Assembly: GCA_020137815.1 (NCBI GenBank)
Contig: CM035361.1
Coordinates: 4,643,415-4,707,414, forward strand
Direction: 5' to 3'
Source of the DNA: Hormiphora californensis
Taxonomy: Eukaryota; Ctenophora; Tentaculata; Cydippida; Pleurobrachiidae
Length of the DNA: 64,000 nucleotides
Within the stretch, counting starts at the first letter, position 1, and each line of letters begins with the position of its first letter. The notes below the pieces were generated by a model. It was not told the DNA's origin and searched no databases. It saw only the letters and a list, made by a program, of their open reading frames with translations. The position numbers and the translations under genes were made by a program. Below are positions 11,801 to 21,563 of the stretch, piece after piece.

Positions 11801-12725
11801 TACCCCCAAACACTCTTAGAACACTTTAGGAATACCTGTAGACAAAAGTAGACAAAAGTAGACAAAAAATTTCTAGTTTAGAAAACGATTTAGAAAATTA
11901 TTTTTTAAATTTTCTGCACTTGTTAAGTATTCTCATATAATACTTTATCTACGTTTTTATTAGTAGTTTCGTTTTCAATTGCCCCCTATTTACCCCCAAA
12001 CACTCTTGTCTATAACACTCGACTACAGTAATTGTTCTTAAAGTTTTCTAATTTAGGAATAAAGAAGGGGCCATTGGAATATGAATAATTAATAAAAAAC
12101 ATATCCAAAGTATAATATGAAAATACTTAACAATTAAAGAAAATGCAGAAATTGTTTTCTGTACTTGAAAATTTTTTGTCTACTTTTGTCTACTTTTGTC
12201 TACTTTTGTCTACTTTGCACTGAAATTTTCAAAGTGCTGTAGACAAAAGTAGACAAAAAAAAGGTGACGGCCCCCCCAACGAGTTCTGATTGGTTGTTTA
12301 CTTGTTTCGGTCGGTTCCTGGATATTCTTATCTCTTCTGATAGTACACATTTATCTAATAATTCACAACGATATATTTATTACAATCAATCAAGCATTGA
12401 CCTGAGTCCTCACTCCTCAGTCCTGTTCCTTTTCTCATTTCTTTCAAAGCACACGAGAATTACAGTGGTCATCGAGGGTTGGCCTGACAGGGTTAAACTC
12501 TTCCTCAAAATGCAGCTAACCCCTTCATTATTCTAGTGCCGGAAAGAAATAATGACGTCATTTGCTCGGGCGGAATCTGAACGAAGCCCCAATCCTCTAT
12601 GGGTCTTTGACGATGTATACGACTCTCTCTCGGATCATCTGGTCGAACAGAGACGAGAGATGAGGGAGCATCTAGAGAAATACGGAGAGAACTATTCTCT
12701 TGATAAATACATGCCTGTGGAGTAA
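5195..12725 (+). CDS. BCKDHA: BCKDHA, branched-chain 2-oxoacid dehydrogenase E1 alpha, C-terminal exons
   Basis: E1 alpha is the thiamine diphosphate-dependent subunit of the mitochondrial complex that decarboxylates the 2-oxoacids of Leu, Ile and Val. Five exons join in phase: 5195-5298, 5430-5533, 6159-6297, 9697-9814 and 12537-12725 (217 codons plus stop). They carry [11 protein letters not shown] and NNGYAIST of the thiamine diphosphate domain, the phosphorylation-loop sequence [18 protein letters not shown] (regulated by BCKDH kinase in known enzymes), then [12 protein letters not shown] and a C-terminus [15 protein letters not shown] that matches the family end. The mitochondrial presequence and the first half of the enzyme are not found before 4985 and are presumably upstream of the window. 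Introns are loaded with exon-edge repeats, GA-rich sequence and nested transposons. Identification is firm; exon ends are predicted. Confidence 0.9.
5560..6150 (+). repeat. GA-rich then CT-rich low-complexity tract in BCKDHA intron
   Basis: Purine-rich GAGA runs with scattered C to about 6010, then the strand composition flips to CT-rich until the acceptor at 6158. Long open frames here are composition artefacts. Confidence 0.9.
6246..7965 (+). repeat. 118-bp minisatellite copying the 3' edge of a BCKDHA exon and its donor
   Basis: About 14.5 tandem units of 118-119 bp follow the end of the exon at 6159-6297. Each unit repeats the last roughly 50 coding bases (CGGGTGGGCCACCATTC through CATACCG) plus the donor GTAATTGATCTG and about 65 bases of CT-rich intron. 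Fifteen CCGGTAAT-type donor sites can be counted, including the true one at 6297/6298 and two with small deletions. Units differ by few substitutions, so the array is young or homogenised. Confidence 0.95.
7966..9696 (+). repeat. CCACTC-rich repeats with seven copies of the next exon's acceptor edge
   Basis: The rest of the same intron is CCCACTCTACC-type sequence. In it TAATACAG followed by AAGTATAGATGAGGT recurs at about 8121, 8274, 8816, 9004, 9189, 9378 and 9565 before the true exon start at 9697. From about 8814 the higher-order unit is near 187 bp. In the copies the sequence after GATGAG often reads GTAAAC, a donor-like site. Confidence 0.9.
10003..10530 (-). mobile_element. LINE 3' end fragment (same family as 32588-33058)
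   Basis: Sequence from ACTATGTTTATATTCCGCC at 10203 to about 10530 matches 32187-32520 closely, and an ATT-type tail lies on the low side. The tail is interrupted by a TA-flanked MITE (10029-10200). Confidence 0.75.
10029..10200. mobile_element. TA-target MITE (pogo/Tigger-like), copy 1
   Basis: Inverted ends CAGTC(A/G)GACCCCGATTTA with TA on each side; 172 bp. Other copies lie at 16047, 25176 and 63452. Confidence 0.8.
10600..11880. repeat. Tandem array of long units ending in GTAGACAAAAGTAGACAAAA
   Basis: Units share CTCTTAGAACACTTTAGGAACACCTGTAGACAAAAG and a TGTGTGTA-GGGTGTTTGTGACTTCAATTGC stretch. They come in two lengths that alternate, giving a higher-order period of roughly 330 bp in places. 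Confidence 0.85.
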
Positions 12726-12935
12726 ATGTTTTGGACTTTGAGGTTTTAAAATAGAAGGGTGTTCTGAAAAATGTTTGAGTGGTTTTAACAATATTACAAC
12801 TTTATTATTGTTGGAAGTTAACTATGAATGAGCTATGTGTTTTTGGGATACCGAATCGTGTTAGATTGAATATTTATACGTTCTTTTTTGTTTCAAAAAG
12901 GATAATATTTCCTGGGTTTCTATATGTGCTGCTTT

Positions 12936-13214
12936 CTACTTTTTAATTTCCAAATCCGCGAGTCTCCCATTCTCCAAACTAAAACAGCCCCCGCATATAT
13001 CCACATATGCTTGTAGGGACTGTAGTGGGACAAGGCGGAAGAAGTCGGATATATTCATTTTATGCATTTGTTCATGCTCCAAGGAGGCCAGGTGTCTGAC
13101 CCCCCAGCACAGGTTGTAACGCGCGGTATGTGGTTGTGAAGGGTTCTCCGCGCGGGAATACATATTGTACAGGACGCGCAGTATACCGTGGGAATTTGTG
13201 TACAATGTATTTTC
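12936..13214 (-). CDS. Terminal exon of an unrecognised gene, convergent with BCKDHA
   Basis: An open frame of 92 codons plus stop begins after a plausible acceptor (TTCCCAG at 13215-13221, minus strand). The peptide is not low-complexity and contains YNLCWGVRHLASLEHEQM, DFFRLVPLQ and YVDICGG. I do not recognise the family. The stop is 211 bp from the BCKDHA stop on the other strand, so the two 3' ends face each other. Upstream exons were not located; the next sequence on that side is a hairpin and transposons. Confidence 0.5.
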   Translation of the reverse strand, partial: ENTLYTNSHGILRVLYNMYSRAENPSQPHTARYNLCWGVRHLASLEHEQMHKMNISDFFRLVPLQSLQAYVDICGGCFSLENGRLADLEIKK

Positions 13215-13304
13215 CTGGGAACCTGCCCTCAATTGTCCACGATCTCATGTTGTGAAAAAGTGGCAGGTTTTGGAAATTGGAATCATCGCTCCTTGATTTT
13301 TCTG

Positions 13305-13520
13305 AGACCTAACGGCCTCCCTTGCACCTCCGGAGACGTCTCCCAATTCCCAAAGACGTCCCAGCTGAGGCTGACATGTTCCCAGTCTGTTGGCTCTCAC
13401 ACCGGGCCTTCGCGAACGACAGACTGGCATATGCATGACTTCTCGGGCGGTGCATCTATTATGATCCCCCAGCTGGGACGTCTCTGGGGACGTCTCCGGG
13501 AGATCTCCGGAGGAAGGCCG
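13305..13520. repeat. Hairpin with GGAGACGTC arms
   Basis: AACGGCCTCCCTTGCACCTC and GGAGACGTCTCCC on the left are mirrored by GGGACGTCTCTGGG and GGAGGAAGGCCGTTATT on the right. It is a short foldback, probably a MITE with unclear ends. Confidence 0.6.
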
Positions 13521-13697
13521 TTATTACTAATTGATCATTTCTCATACCCGGGTTCTTTTTTGTAAGTTGTTGTCTGTAGACAATTTTGAAATAAAATGAA
13601 AACTTTTTAGGTCAGCATCATACAAAATTCACGTAGATTGGTACAAAAAATGAATCACAATTGTCACATACTATACATTTCATGTCATTTTTGGCTA

Positions 13698-15059
13698 GGG
13701 GAGCCACAGGTAATATGGGATACCTAACAACTTTTGGCCATAATTTTTTTTCAGATGACAATAAAGTCACGCCGTCTTCATAGGTGTGTCTTATTTGGAC
13801 CAGGCTAACACATTACCACCAAAAATACCCCAACGAATGCTCCACAACGGAGATCTGGCACTATCCCATATTACCTTGAAAATTTGCAGTGGAATTTTAT
13901 TTTGGTGAAATGGGATACCCATTTTTAACGAAAATGGGATATCCCATTTTATCAAAAAATTGGTATCCCATTTTATCAAAATTAATTTTTCGTCAGAATA
14001 TGGTTAGTTTAAATTGCACTTTGCTTGGATTAAACTAGTTTGTAATGGTATTTAAGTTTTGTTTACAATTAGTATGTGGTCTGAAGGCTCCCGCCATTGC
14101 CGGCAGCCGTGAAATCATGAAAAGTTAGGAACAAGCTACCTAATTTCTTCACCAACGGGTCCCTAAAGCCTCATTTCACACTACTAAGTTCAACGGGAGG
14201 GGTAAAAGCGTGAACAGGTTCATTTCCTAGCGGGGTGCTACCTGTATATAATTTCAGACAGGTCCAAAATTAAGAAATTCTTTAAAGTTTGCTAAAGAAT
14301 TGGGGACCAAAGAGTTCATCGTTAACACATAAATGTGGATAATATTTAGACTTTAGTAACTGCTAAGAAAGGTACATGGATACCAGAAACCTTTTGGTGT
14401 CTATAATAGAAGATTAGATTAATGAGAATTAAATAATTATATCCACACGTTTAGTCGTATTCTGCAGTTGTCACTCGGTGCATTTTTTTAGAGAATACAA
14501 GTTTTTTCGAGTTATGAGCGAAAATAGGCTATATTAATAATCGTTACTGAGAAATTTGCGTTTAAATGGCCGCTTAAACAGCCAAAATTTCAGTATTCCA
14601 TTTTTCCAAAACATGTTTTGGAAAAATGGGATAGTGAAAATTTGGTAAAATGGGGTATCCCATTTGAGTAAAATAAAAGTATCCCATTATACCAAAATCA
14701 TGAGTTTCTATAATTAGCTAATTATAATTAGACACGTTCATTCTGATGCTGTGATCTCTTTAGGTATCGCTAATAAATATCTTGCTCATAAACTAAGCCA
14801 ATCGATAATTTCTAAAAGAAACAGAGACGTGTGTACCAAATGAAAGAAGTGGCCTGGTTTTTCACTTTCCTTATTTTAAGATGACGAGGGTGCTAGTGTA
14901 CCATCTAAACACTTCCCACCAAGGCTATAAACGGTTTCAGAACTAATCTAAGATCATTAATAAGAGTTGTTAACTATTTATGAGCCTGTGACATGGCTAA
15001 TCTTTTCAAAACACCGATTTCCCATTTTACCAAATTTCCCATATTACCTGTGGCTCCCC
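13698..15059. mobile_element. 1.36-kb TA-flanked inverted-repeat element
   Basis: Ends GGGGAGCCACAGGTAATATG and its reverse complement, each next to TA (13696-97, 15060-61). The inside repeats ATGGGATACCCATTTT-type motifs in both directions. TA duplication suggests a mariner/Tc1 or pogo relative; no transposase is visible. Confidence 0.75.
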
Positions 15060-15421
15060 TACTGATTTTCACTAATACTGAATCAGTATCACTGATCTGA
15101 TACTGATCTGTATTTAGCATTTGTCTGGAATCGGGTTGAAATTCTGCCGAGTCATAGATCACTGATCAGAGGCTTGTGTAAAGAAAGATGTCTTCAAATC
15201 TCAGTGGGATGTGATTATCGTATCAAGGAGATTTCCGCTTGTAAGATTTTCCCTTTCTATAAAATGTCCTCCTCGATACACTTGTTAAGGGTACTATACA
15301 CCAAGTCAGACATCTCTGCAGCTCTGCCCTGACATCACAGTTAGCTCACGCACACTTTGTTCATTTTTCAACTGTTCATGATTTCAGTGGCGCAACAAAA
15401 ATATAAAGTGTCTGTTTTCAA

Positions 15422-15530
15422 CAGGAACCGACCGAATCAGGAAATACTGTTCCCTGATTGGCTGATAACCAGTCACGTGACCTAAATAACGAGTTCTGAT
15501 TGGTTGTTTACTTAATCCGGTCGGTTCCTG
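15422..15530 (-). mobile_element. hAT-like MITE, copy 4
   Basis: Complete 109-bp copy with a perfect 8-bp duplication GTTTTCAA on both sides and intact GTCACGTGAC. Confidence 0.9.
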
Positions 15531-15816
15531 GTTTTCAAGCACTGAAAATGTTCGGGTCGGATTCAAAAGTTCCTGTACTTTCGTCGAATAATTTGTCTCT
15601 CTCCCCTGTCAGCTCACATGACAAAATGAAATTGCATTTTCTTCTTAAGTTGTTACTCAGCCTCAGCCTGTGTCTTATCTGCCTGAAACACAAGCAGCTA
15701 GTCACGAGCTAGTGGCATACAGCTTATCTAACACTGCTCAGCAAAATGTGCAGTAAAATATAGGAAACAAGCAATCGGCGGATTTGAAAATTTCCAATTT
15801 CTCAATCTCACCTGCT

Positions 15817-18800
15817 TTATCTGTGAAATCCGTCACCACCACCACCACCATTTGGCATTGAGAAGCTCCTTGATGGTCGTGAAGTCGTAGAATTTCTTGA
15901 AGAATTTGATGAAGAGGAAGAGGTTGAGGGGGATCTTCCTGTTCCAATTCCTGAATCTAAAATAAAAATAACGTTGTATCAGACCACACGAAAAAAAGAG
16001 ATATGATCCTAATTTGAAATGTCTGGCGGTATATATAGTAGTATTACAGTCGGACCCCGATTTAACGGCACCCTGATCGGGGGAAAGGGTTTTGTCTTAA
16101 ATCGGGGTATCCGCTAAATCGGGGTCAAATACTATGTCGGGGGAAGATTATCCTGCCGTTAAATCGGGGTGCTGACTGTAATCAAAAACTTTACCTTGAC
16201 TCGTCTGTCCTATCAAAACTGCTGGCGCTGCTTCTGGAACCGTATCCTGTTGAACCTAAAACATTATTACTTCGTACCGTAATCTGGGGTAACTTTGTTT
16301 TGCAGGGTAACTTTGGACACTTTCAAAATTTGGCTTTAGTCCAAAATTACCAACAGATAACGACAGATTTGGCATAATTTTTGGGTGTACAAGTAATTGA
16401 CCCACAAATGTCTAAGTAACTAACGGTGCAATTATTTTTTTCAATTCTATGCTAATCAGCTCCTAATTAGAGCCAAACATAATTGATGTCAAAATCGCTA
16501 AAAATGTTCAAATCAAAATGGGTACCATAGATTTGACCGGGCTAATGACCGAATCAAGTTTGCCCCATAGAGTGGAAGGGTTTCGATCAAATAATTCGGG
16601 GTACCATTTTTCAAACCCGATCAATTACTTTAATTGAGACTAATAGGGGTGGCTAATGTTACCCCACCATTTTTTGAATTTTGGGGTAACTTTGGACGGG
16701 GTGCCAAAGTTACCCCACACTACAGGTTTTGAACTTTTGATGTCTGTAGAGTTGCCTTAGACCCTCACTGAATTATTTAGGGCCATATAACCAAGATTCA
16801 GCCCACTCCACGCCCATTTCCATCTATCTATTCGATAGGTTAGTGAAAAAAACTAGGATTTGGAATACTCTATGGAGCTAAATCACAGTAATCCGGCCTG
16901 AAACCCATCAAACTTCAATAATTTGGGGTTCCTCATCCATCCTGTAGCTTGTTAGATGGTATTGGATCTCTAGGCGAGTGTTCTAGTTCTTGTAGACAAT
17001 CTATGCAGGAACACAGGTACCAAAACTCCTTTATTTAGCCAGTACCCATAAGTAGACCACTTCCTGTCTATCCAATTCAGCAAAAAGAACTAACACACTC
17101 GCCTAGATAGAGGGCCAATACCATCTACCAAACTACAGGATGGATGAGGGACCCCAAATTACTGAAGTTTGATAGGTTTCAGGCCGGATGTGGCAACCTC
17201 TAAATCAAGTCCGATTGAGCTGAAATTTTATTTGGTGGCTAGTTTCATCATTCCTCACACCCAAAAAAGTTGAGTCGACATCATTTATTGACCCATTTAA
17301 ACCCCATTTAAACATTTTAGGTTCATTTATTTATCATTGCAAAATGTTCGAATTTATGTTTGTTCCAATATTACTATCGTGGGGTAACTTTGGACGGGTG
17401 TCCAAAGTTACCCCACCCTCATTCCAAAGTTACCCCATGCCCTAAAACCCCACTTACACTAAAATACACGTTAATTAATGTAATTAAATGAGAGGGGACC
17501 AAAAATTTCACTAGTTATATCTGGTGTACTAGGTCTGGAACGGGATTTTTTGGTTCAAAAATTTTCGAGTGTGGTTCTGGCAAGGAATTATTTTAGAAGA
17601 ATGCTAAAAAGTGGTTGTACAAAGTTACCCCAACTTACGGTATAAACTTCGAGAAGGCTGAAGGAACCTAAAACTTATATTACCTAAAACTTATATTACC
17701 CGGATGTAAAATTAAACAAGAAAAGGACTAAGAAATTTAGTGCCATCATATCAGTATAAAATAACGATGAGATAATTAGTAATTAGGTTAATTGGTAAGT
17801 AATTAGTAATAACTTACCATTATTTGTTCCCTTGTTTGCCCCCGTGTAAAACCCCTGCCCTATTTTCCCTTGCTTCGCTAGCTCATTGGTAGGCACGTAT
17901 TTCTTGAAAGTTGTAGGCATACTACTCGTCCGATTTGAGTTCGATTTGTTGTTGTTGTTGTTGTTGTTATTGTTATTGCTGAAACAAATTTCCAATAAAT
18001 CAACAAATATAGAAGGGTTGCTTCAACAGCTGCAGTATCAAATGACTTTGTGACATGAACACCTAGTGAGCGACTAACAGTGCTGCTTGCAGTCAAAATA
18101 CGGTAACGCAAAATACAGTAAGGAGACGCGCACGGTGCATAACGTGCGGCAAAAAGTTCATGTGTCAGCACGTACTAGCGCCCTGTAGGGCACACGAGTT
18201 AGGTTCCTCGTGTTCCTACATTGTTTCTCTCTCAGAGTGGCTGAGAGTTAGTCAGGATAGGTATTTGATGATCTTATGATGGTTGAGAGTGAGTTAGGAG
18301 GATACAAATATTTAGGAATTCTTTAGGGGAGAATAGATATTATTTATTTGTTACAAGAGTTAGGGAGAGATATTAGAAGAAGAGATTTTGGGACAATGTT
18401 TTAGATGAGTAGGAATAGCGGGTAGCCGCGTACTGGGGATTGTGCGACGTGCCGAGAGGAGAAGCTGCCACGTCAGCCTAGGCTGGCGTGGATCGCGTGA
18501 TCTGAGAAAGAGGTGACCAGAGAGCGAGAGATGAGAGAGGGGAGAGTTCTGTTTTGAGGGGATTAGAATATGTGGCTCGGGAGATGGTGGGGAAAACCAT
18601 CTCTCTTATATATTGGCTTTGCCCGAGTTTTGTGAGTCTCGTAGGAGGAGAAAGAGTTGTTTGAGGGAGTTGAGTTATTAGCAATATGGTGTATTATCTA
18701 TTTAGTCCAAAAACCAATTAAATAAATTAGTTTGGATGCCCGGGCCCATGTGGTGTCACGGGGGTAACACCTTCAGACTACTGAATATCTTGTTAAATGT

Positions 18801-18858
18801 TATCCTTCAATCTGTCTATCTTTATCTATCTCTCTCTCACTCACTCTCTCTCACACAC

Positions 18859-18924
<66 letters not shown>

Positions 18925-21563
18925 ACTGTTTCTTTCACTATATCTCTCTTTTTTCTCTCTCCTCTTATTTATCTCTCCATCTTTCTTGATTATATCTCAC
19001 CCTTTCTATCCTAATTTCCTTTGCCTTTATCTCTCTCGATATCCATCATATTTGACATTTATAGCCTAAAGGTGTTACCCCCGTGACACCACATGGGCCC
19101 GGGCATCCAAACTAATTTATTTAATTGGTTTTTGGACTAAATTTCTGTTCTTTTTGGTGTAAAATAGAAAAAGCTATTTTTTCGGAATTTTTTCTGATTT
19201 CTGCATATTTTCGAATTTGAATAATTCATAAATATGCGAATAACGACTAAACAGTGAGAGATACGACTTTTTTTCAGGGGGACGACCCCCCATAAATCGA
19301 CTATTCTGCGCCGGAATATGTCCATGAAAACGTTCTAGGACCATCCGAAGTGGAAATATTAAGAATATGCATTAAATCATGAATCGGTGCATAAATATGC
19401 AAATAACGGCTTAACGGTGCGAGATGGAGATTTTTGTCCCGAGTAAGACCCCCCATAAATCGACTATTTTGCGTCGAAATATGTCCAAGAAAACGTTCTA
19501 GGACCAGCTGAACTGGAAATATTCAGAATATGCATTAAATTACGAATCGGTGCATAAATATGCAAATAACGGCTAAACGGTGCGAGATACGACTTTTTGT
19601 CCGGGGGACGACCCTCCATAAATCGATTATTTTGTGTCGAAATATGTCCATGAAAACGCTCTAGGACCAGCCGAAGTGAAAATATTGAAAATAGGCATAA
19701 AATCGTGAATATAGGTGCATAAATATGCAAATGACGGCTTAACGGTGCGAGATATAGATTTTTGTCCCGAGTAAGACCCCCCATAAACCGACCCTTCCGC
19801 GTCGAATAAGACCGGTTTCAAGTCTTTATGACCTTCCAGTCGTGTCATATCGCAACCATGGTTAAAATGAATATTTAATGAATAATTAATGAATAATTAA
19901 TGAACTATGGCGATTTCGAAGTTCTCACACAGCTATTACCGAGCGCAATGATGTAAGGAACCACTGTTCCAAACGGCAAGTCTCTACTATTTGTAGTTTA
20001 GGAGAACACTCAAAGATAAAAAAGCGTCCTCCCCCTCCCCTCCCCTCCCCTCCCCTCCCCTCCCCTCCCCTCCCCTCCCCTCCCCCTCCTTACATTTTTG
20101 CATTTTGGGACCCCTCTGGCAAATTTTTACCTTACATCCTATCGTTCTGAAAATTTGCATGCCTCTTCTCCTATATGAGGGCCCTTGGAGTACAAAATTT
20201 CAGCTTTCTACTTCATCTGGAACATGCTTTTTTAAAGCATCAAAAACCTCGAAATCTGCAATGGTATATAGTAGCACTGGCAGGTTTTCACGCGCTTGTG
20301 TGTAGGAGTGTTGCGTGTGCTCTCTCTTTTGTTTTTTGAGTTAGAGGGTATTTCTAAGGTGGGGGCTGTGCCCCCACACTAGGGTTATCTATTTGCGCAA
20401 CGAAAGTCATACTGGAATGTTCGGGCGTCCAGCATGATGACCAGGGGACTTAAGGGGTTCAGAGAATCACTTGCGCGTAGGCAGCAACCCTGTGGGCGAG
20501 CCGTACGGGCCGATAGTTAATAATAGTTTTTTAAAGTTTTTAAAAGTTAATAAAAGTTAAAAATGCGCGGCACCCTGAAAAGCCGAAAAAAATTAACTTT
20601 TTCAGGGTTCCGCGCATTTTTAACTATTTATAACTTTTATTAACTTTTAAAAACTTTAAAAAACTATTATTAACTATCGGCCCGTACGGCTCGCCCACAG
20701 GGTTGCTGCCTGCGCGCATATGATTCTCTGAATCCATTTAGACCCCCGGTCCTCATGCTGGACGCCCGAAGTCTCGAAAAGCCAATTCCAAAGATCGATA
20801 ACCCTACCCCACACCCCCCTTTTGGGCCCGGGGCACTTGCCAGTGCTATGATTGTATATATGATTGTAGTTAGGGGCACATTAGTTACAACCTTTTAACC
20901 GACCCATTTCAATTAGTACAACTCTACTCGGTGTTCCCCAATATTCTCGAGGGGTTCTCTATTTTATCTCTTCTTGCCACATTGGCAATTCTCACTCTAG
21001 GGGAACACTAGGTAACGGATCGGGGGAACTCCTAATGCCTAGTTTAGGGTACAAAGTGTCTCCAGCCTCACTTCTAGCCACATTGGCAACTCTCTACAAG
21101 TGGGGACACTTAGTATCGGCAATAGGAGCTTCACGTATGGTTGGATCGGCCAGTCACAAATCCTAAGGATACTGATCGGTGTAAGGATAGGGGTCTTGCA
21201 CGCTGCTAGACCAGCAAGGTTTATTGGGCTGGAAACCCCAGTCCGTAGGTTGTCGAGCACGCTCAAGGGGAGGTCTAGTTACCCTTGTAGCGCCTAGCAT
21301 TTTACAGTCCGTGCTGACGGCTCGGCTCACCCTACAGCCCTGATTGGTCACGGTTGCGCGTCGTCTTACTGTATCTTCGTTTTCCATTACCGTTTTCCCA
21401 CTACAAGCGACCGTGTTAGATTGAGCTCACAATATGTGAACAGGTGGCAACATGGACATAGCAATTTCACTTACCCTCCAATACCGGCTGGACGTTTTCT
21501 CTGATCCCCGTTTCCAGAGTAATTAGAATTGGCAAAGTTGTTCAAGCTGTTCATACCGTTCAT
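15817..21563 (-). CDS. Asn/Ser-rich protein of unknown function
   Basis: Exons on the minus strand: 21475-21563 (starting MNGMNSLNNFANSNYSGNG), 17818-17978 (about ten Asn, then KKYVPTNELAKQGKIGQGFY) and 16195-16255 (STGYGSRSSASSFDRTDES). All three join in phase. A last exon near 15817-15956 is Ser- and Gly-rich in the frame that ends GGGGGDGFHR, but its acceptor is uncertain: the obvious one gives a frame ending in five Trp. I do not recognise the family; composition suggests a mostly disordered protein. The introns hold at least four transposons, including two nested ones, so 472 exonic bases span 5.7 kb. TTTTAGGTTC near 17668 resembles the acceptor edge at 16255 and may be a copy of it. Confidence 0.55.
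16047..16178. mobile_element. TA-target MITE (pogo/Tigger-like), copy 2
   Basis: Begins CAGTCGGACCCCGATTTA and ends with its near complement; TA on both sides; 132 bp. It is just beyond the exon 16195-16255 in the downstream intron. Confidence 0.8.
16277..17640. mobile_element. 1.36-kb TA-flanked inverted-repeat element with internal hairpin
   Basis: Ends CCGTAATCTGGGGTAACTTT and CCGTAAGTTGGGGTAACTTT (inverted) flanked by TA. GGGGTAACTTTGGAC motifs recur inside. The centre (about 16900-17190) folds back on itself. It lies in an intron of the Asn/Ser-rich gene. Confidence 0.75.
18078..18185 (-). mobile_element. Second MITE family, copy 2 (first part)
   Basis: Matches the right half of 4785-4965 in reverse. 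The remainder is at 21343-21415; a 3.15-kb insertion separates them. Confidence 0.75.
18698..19145. repeat. Hairpin around a CT microsatellite
   Basis: TTGGATGCCCGGGCCCATGT and the following GGTGTCACGGGGGTAACACC recur inverted at 19068-19112, continuing outward for more than 35 bases. A CT run (about 18860-18915) fills the loop. Confidence 0.9.
19150..19815. repeat. About 168-bp tandem repeat, four copies
   Basis: Units share ATGTCCATGAAAACGTTCTA, GGACCA-CCGAA and GGTGCATAAATATGCAAATA. Each includes a CCCCCCATAAATCGACTATT stretch. Confidence 0.85.
20030..20092. repeat. CCCCT microsatellite
   Basis: About ten CCCCT units, strongly strand-asymmetric. Confidence 0.95.
20405..20785. repeat. Large near-perfect hairpin
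   Basis: Arms of about 165 bases: GGGCGAGCCGTACGGGCCGA and neighbouring AGTTAATAA-type sequence are mirrored right of centre (about 20592). Outer parts match with mismatches (TTCGGGCGTCCAGCATGATG against CTCATGCTGGACGCCCGAA). Confidence 0.9.
21343..21415 (-). mobile_element. Second MITE family, copy 2 (second part)
   Basis: Continues the element broken at 18185; ends CTACAAGCGACCGTG. Confidence 0.75.

Larger units (their letters stand above)
9904..12277. mobile_element. 2.37-kb inverted-repeat element nested in MITE copy 3
   Basis: Inverted ends GGGGGGGCCGTCACCTTTTT and its complement are flanked by the 8-bp duplication AACGAGTT (9896-9903, 12278-12285), which is MITE sequence. The inside carries many GTAGACAAAA motifs and a tandem array. 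No transposase is visible. The superfamily is unknown. Confidence 0.8.
9830..12320 (-). mobile_element. hAT-like MITE copy 3, split by a nested 2.4-kb element
   Basis: Left part 9830-9903 and right part 12286-12320 together make one 109-bp MITE. Outer flanks GATAGTCT / GATATTCT are an 8-bp duplication with one change. It lies in the last BCKDHA intron. Confidence 0.85.
18186..21336. mobile_element. 3.15-kb insertion nested in a MITE
   Basis: The interval interrupts the MITE copy and is bordered by GCCCTG on both sides (18180-18185, 21337-21342). Counting TGTAGGG...CCCTACA as the ends instead leaves a GCCC duplication. It contains a CT microsatellite inside a hairpin, a 168-bp tandem array, a CCCCT array and a second large hairpin. 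No transposase or reverse transcriptase is visible; class unknown. Confidence 0.65.

Noticed and set aside
15738-15947. The frame IQELEQEDPPQPLPLHQ or the plus-strand acidic frame (EEFDEEEEVEG) as the coding frame of the last exon
   Set aside because: Neither keeps phase with the preceding exon; the Ser-rich frame suits the composition of the rest of that protein, although its acceptor is unsure.
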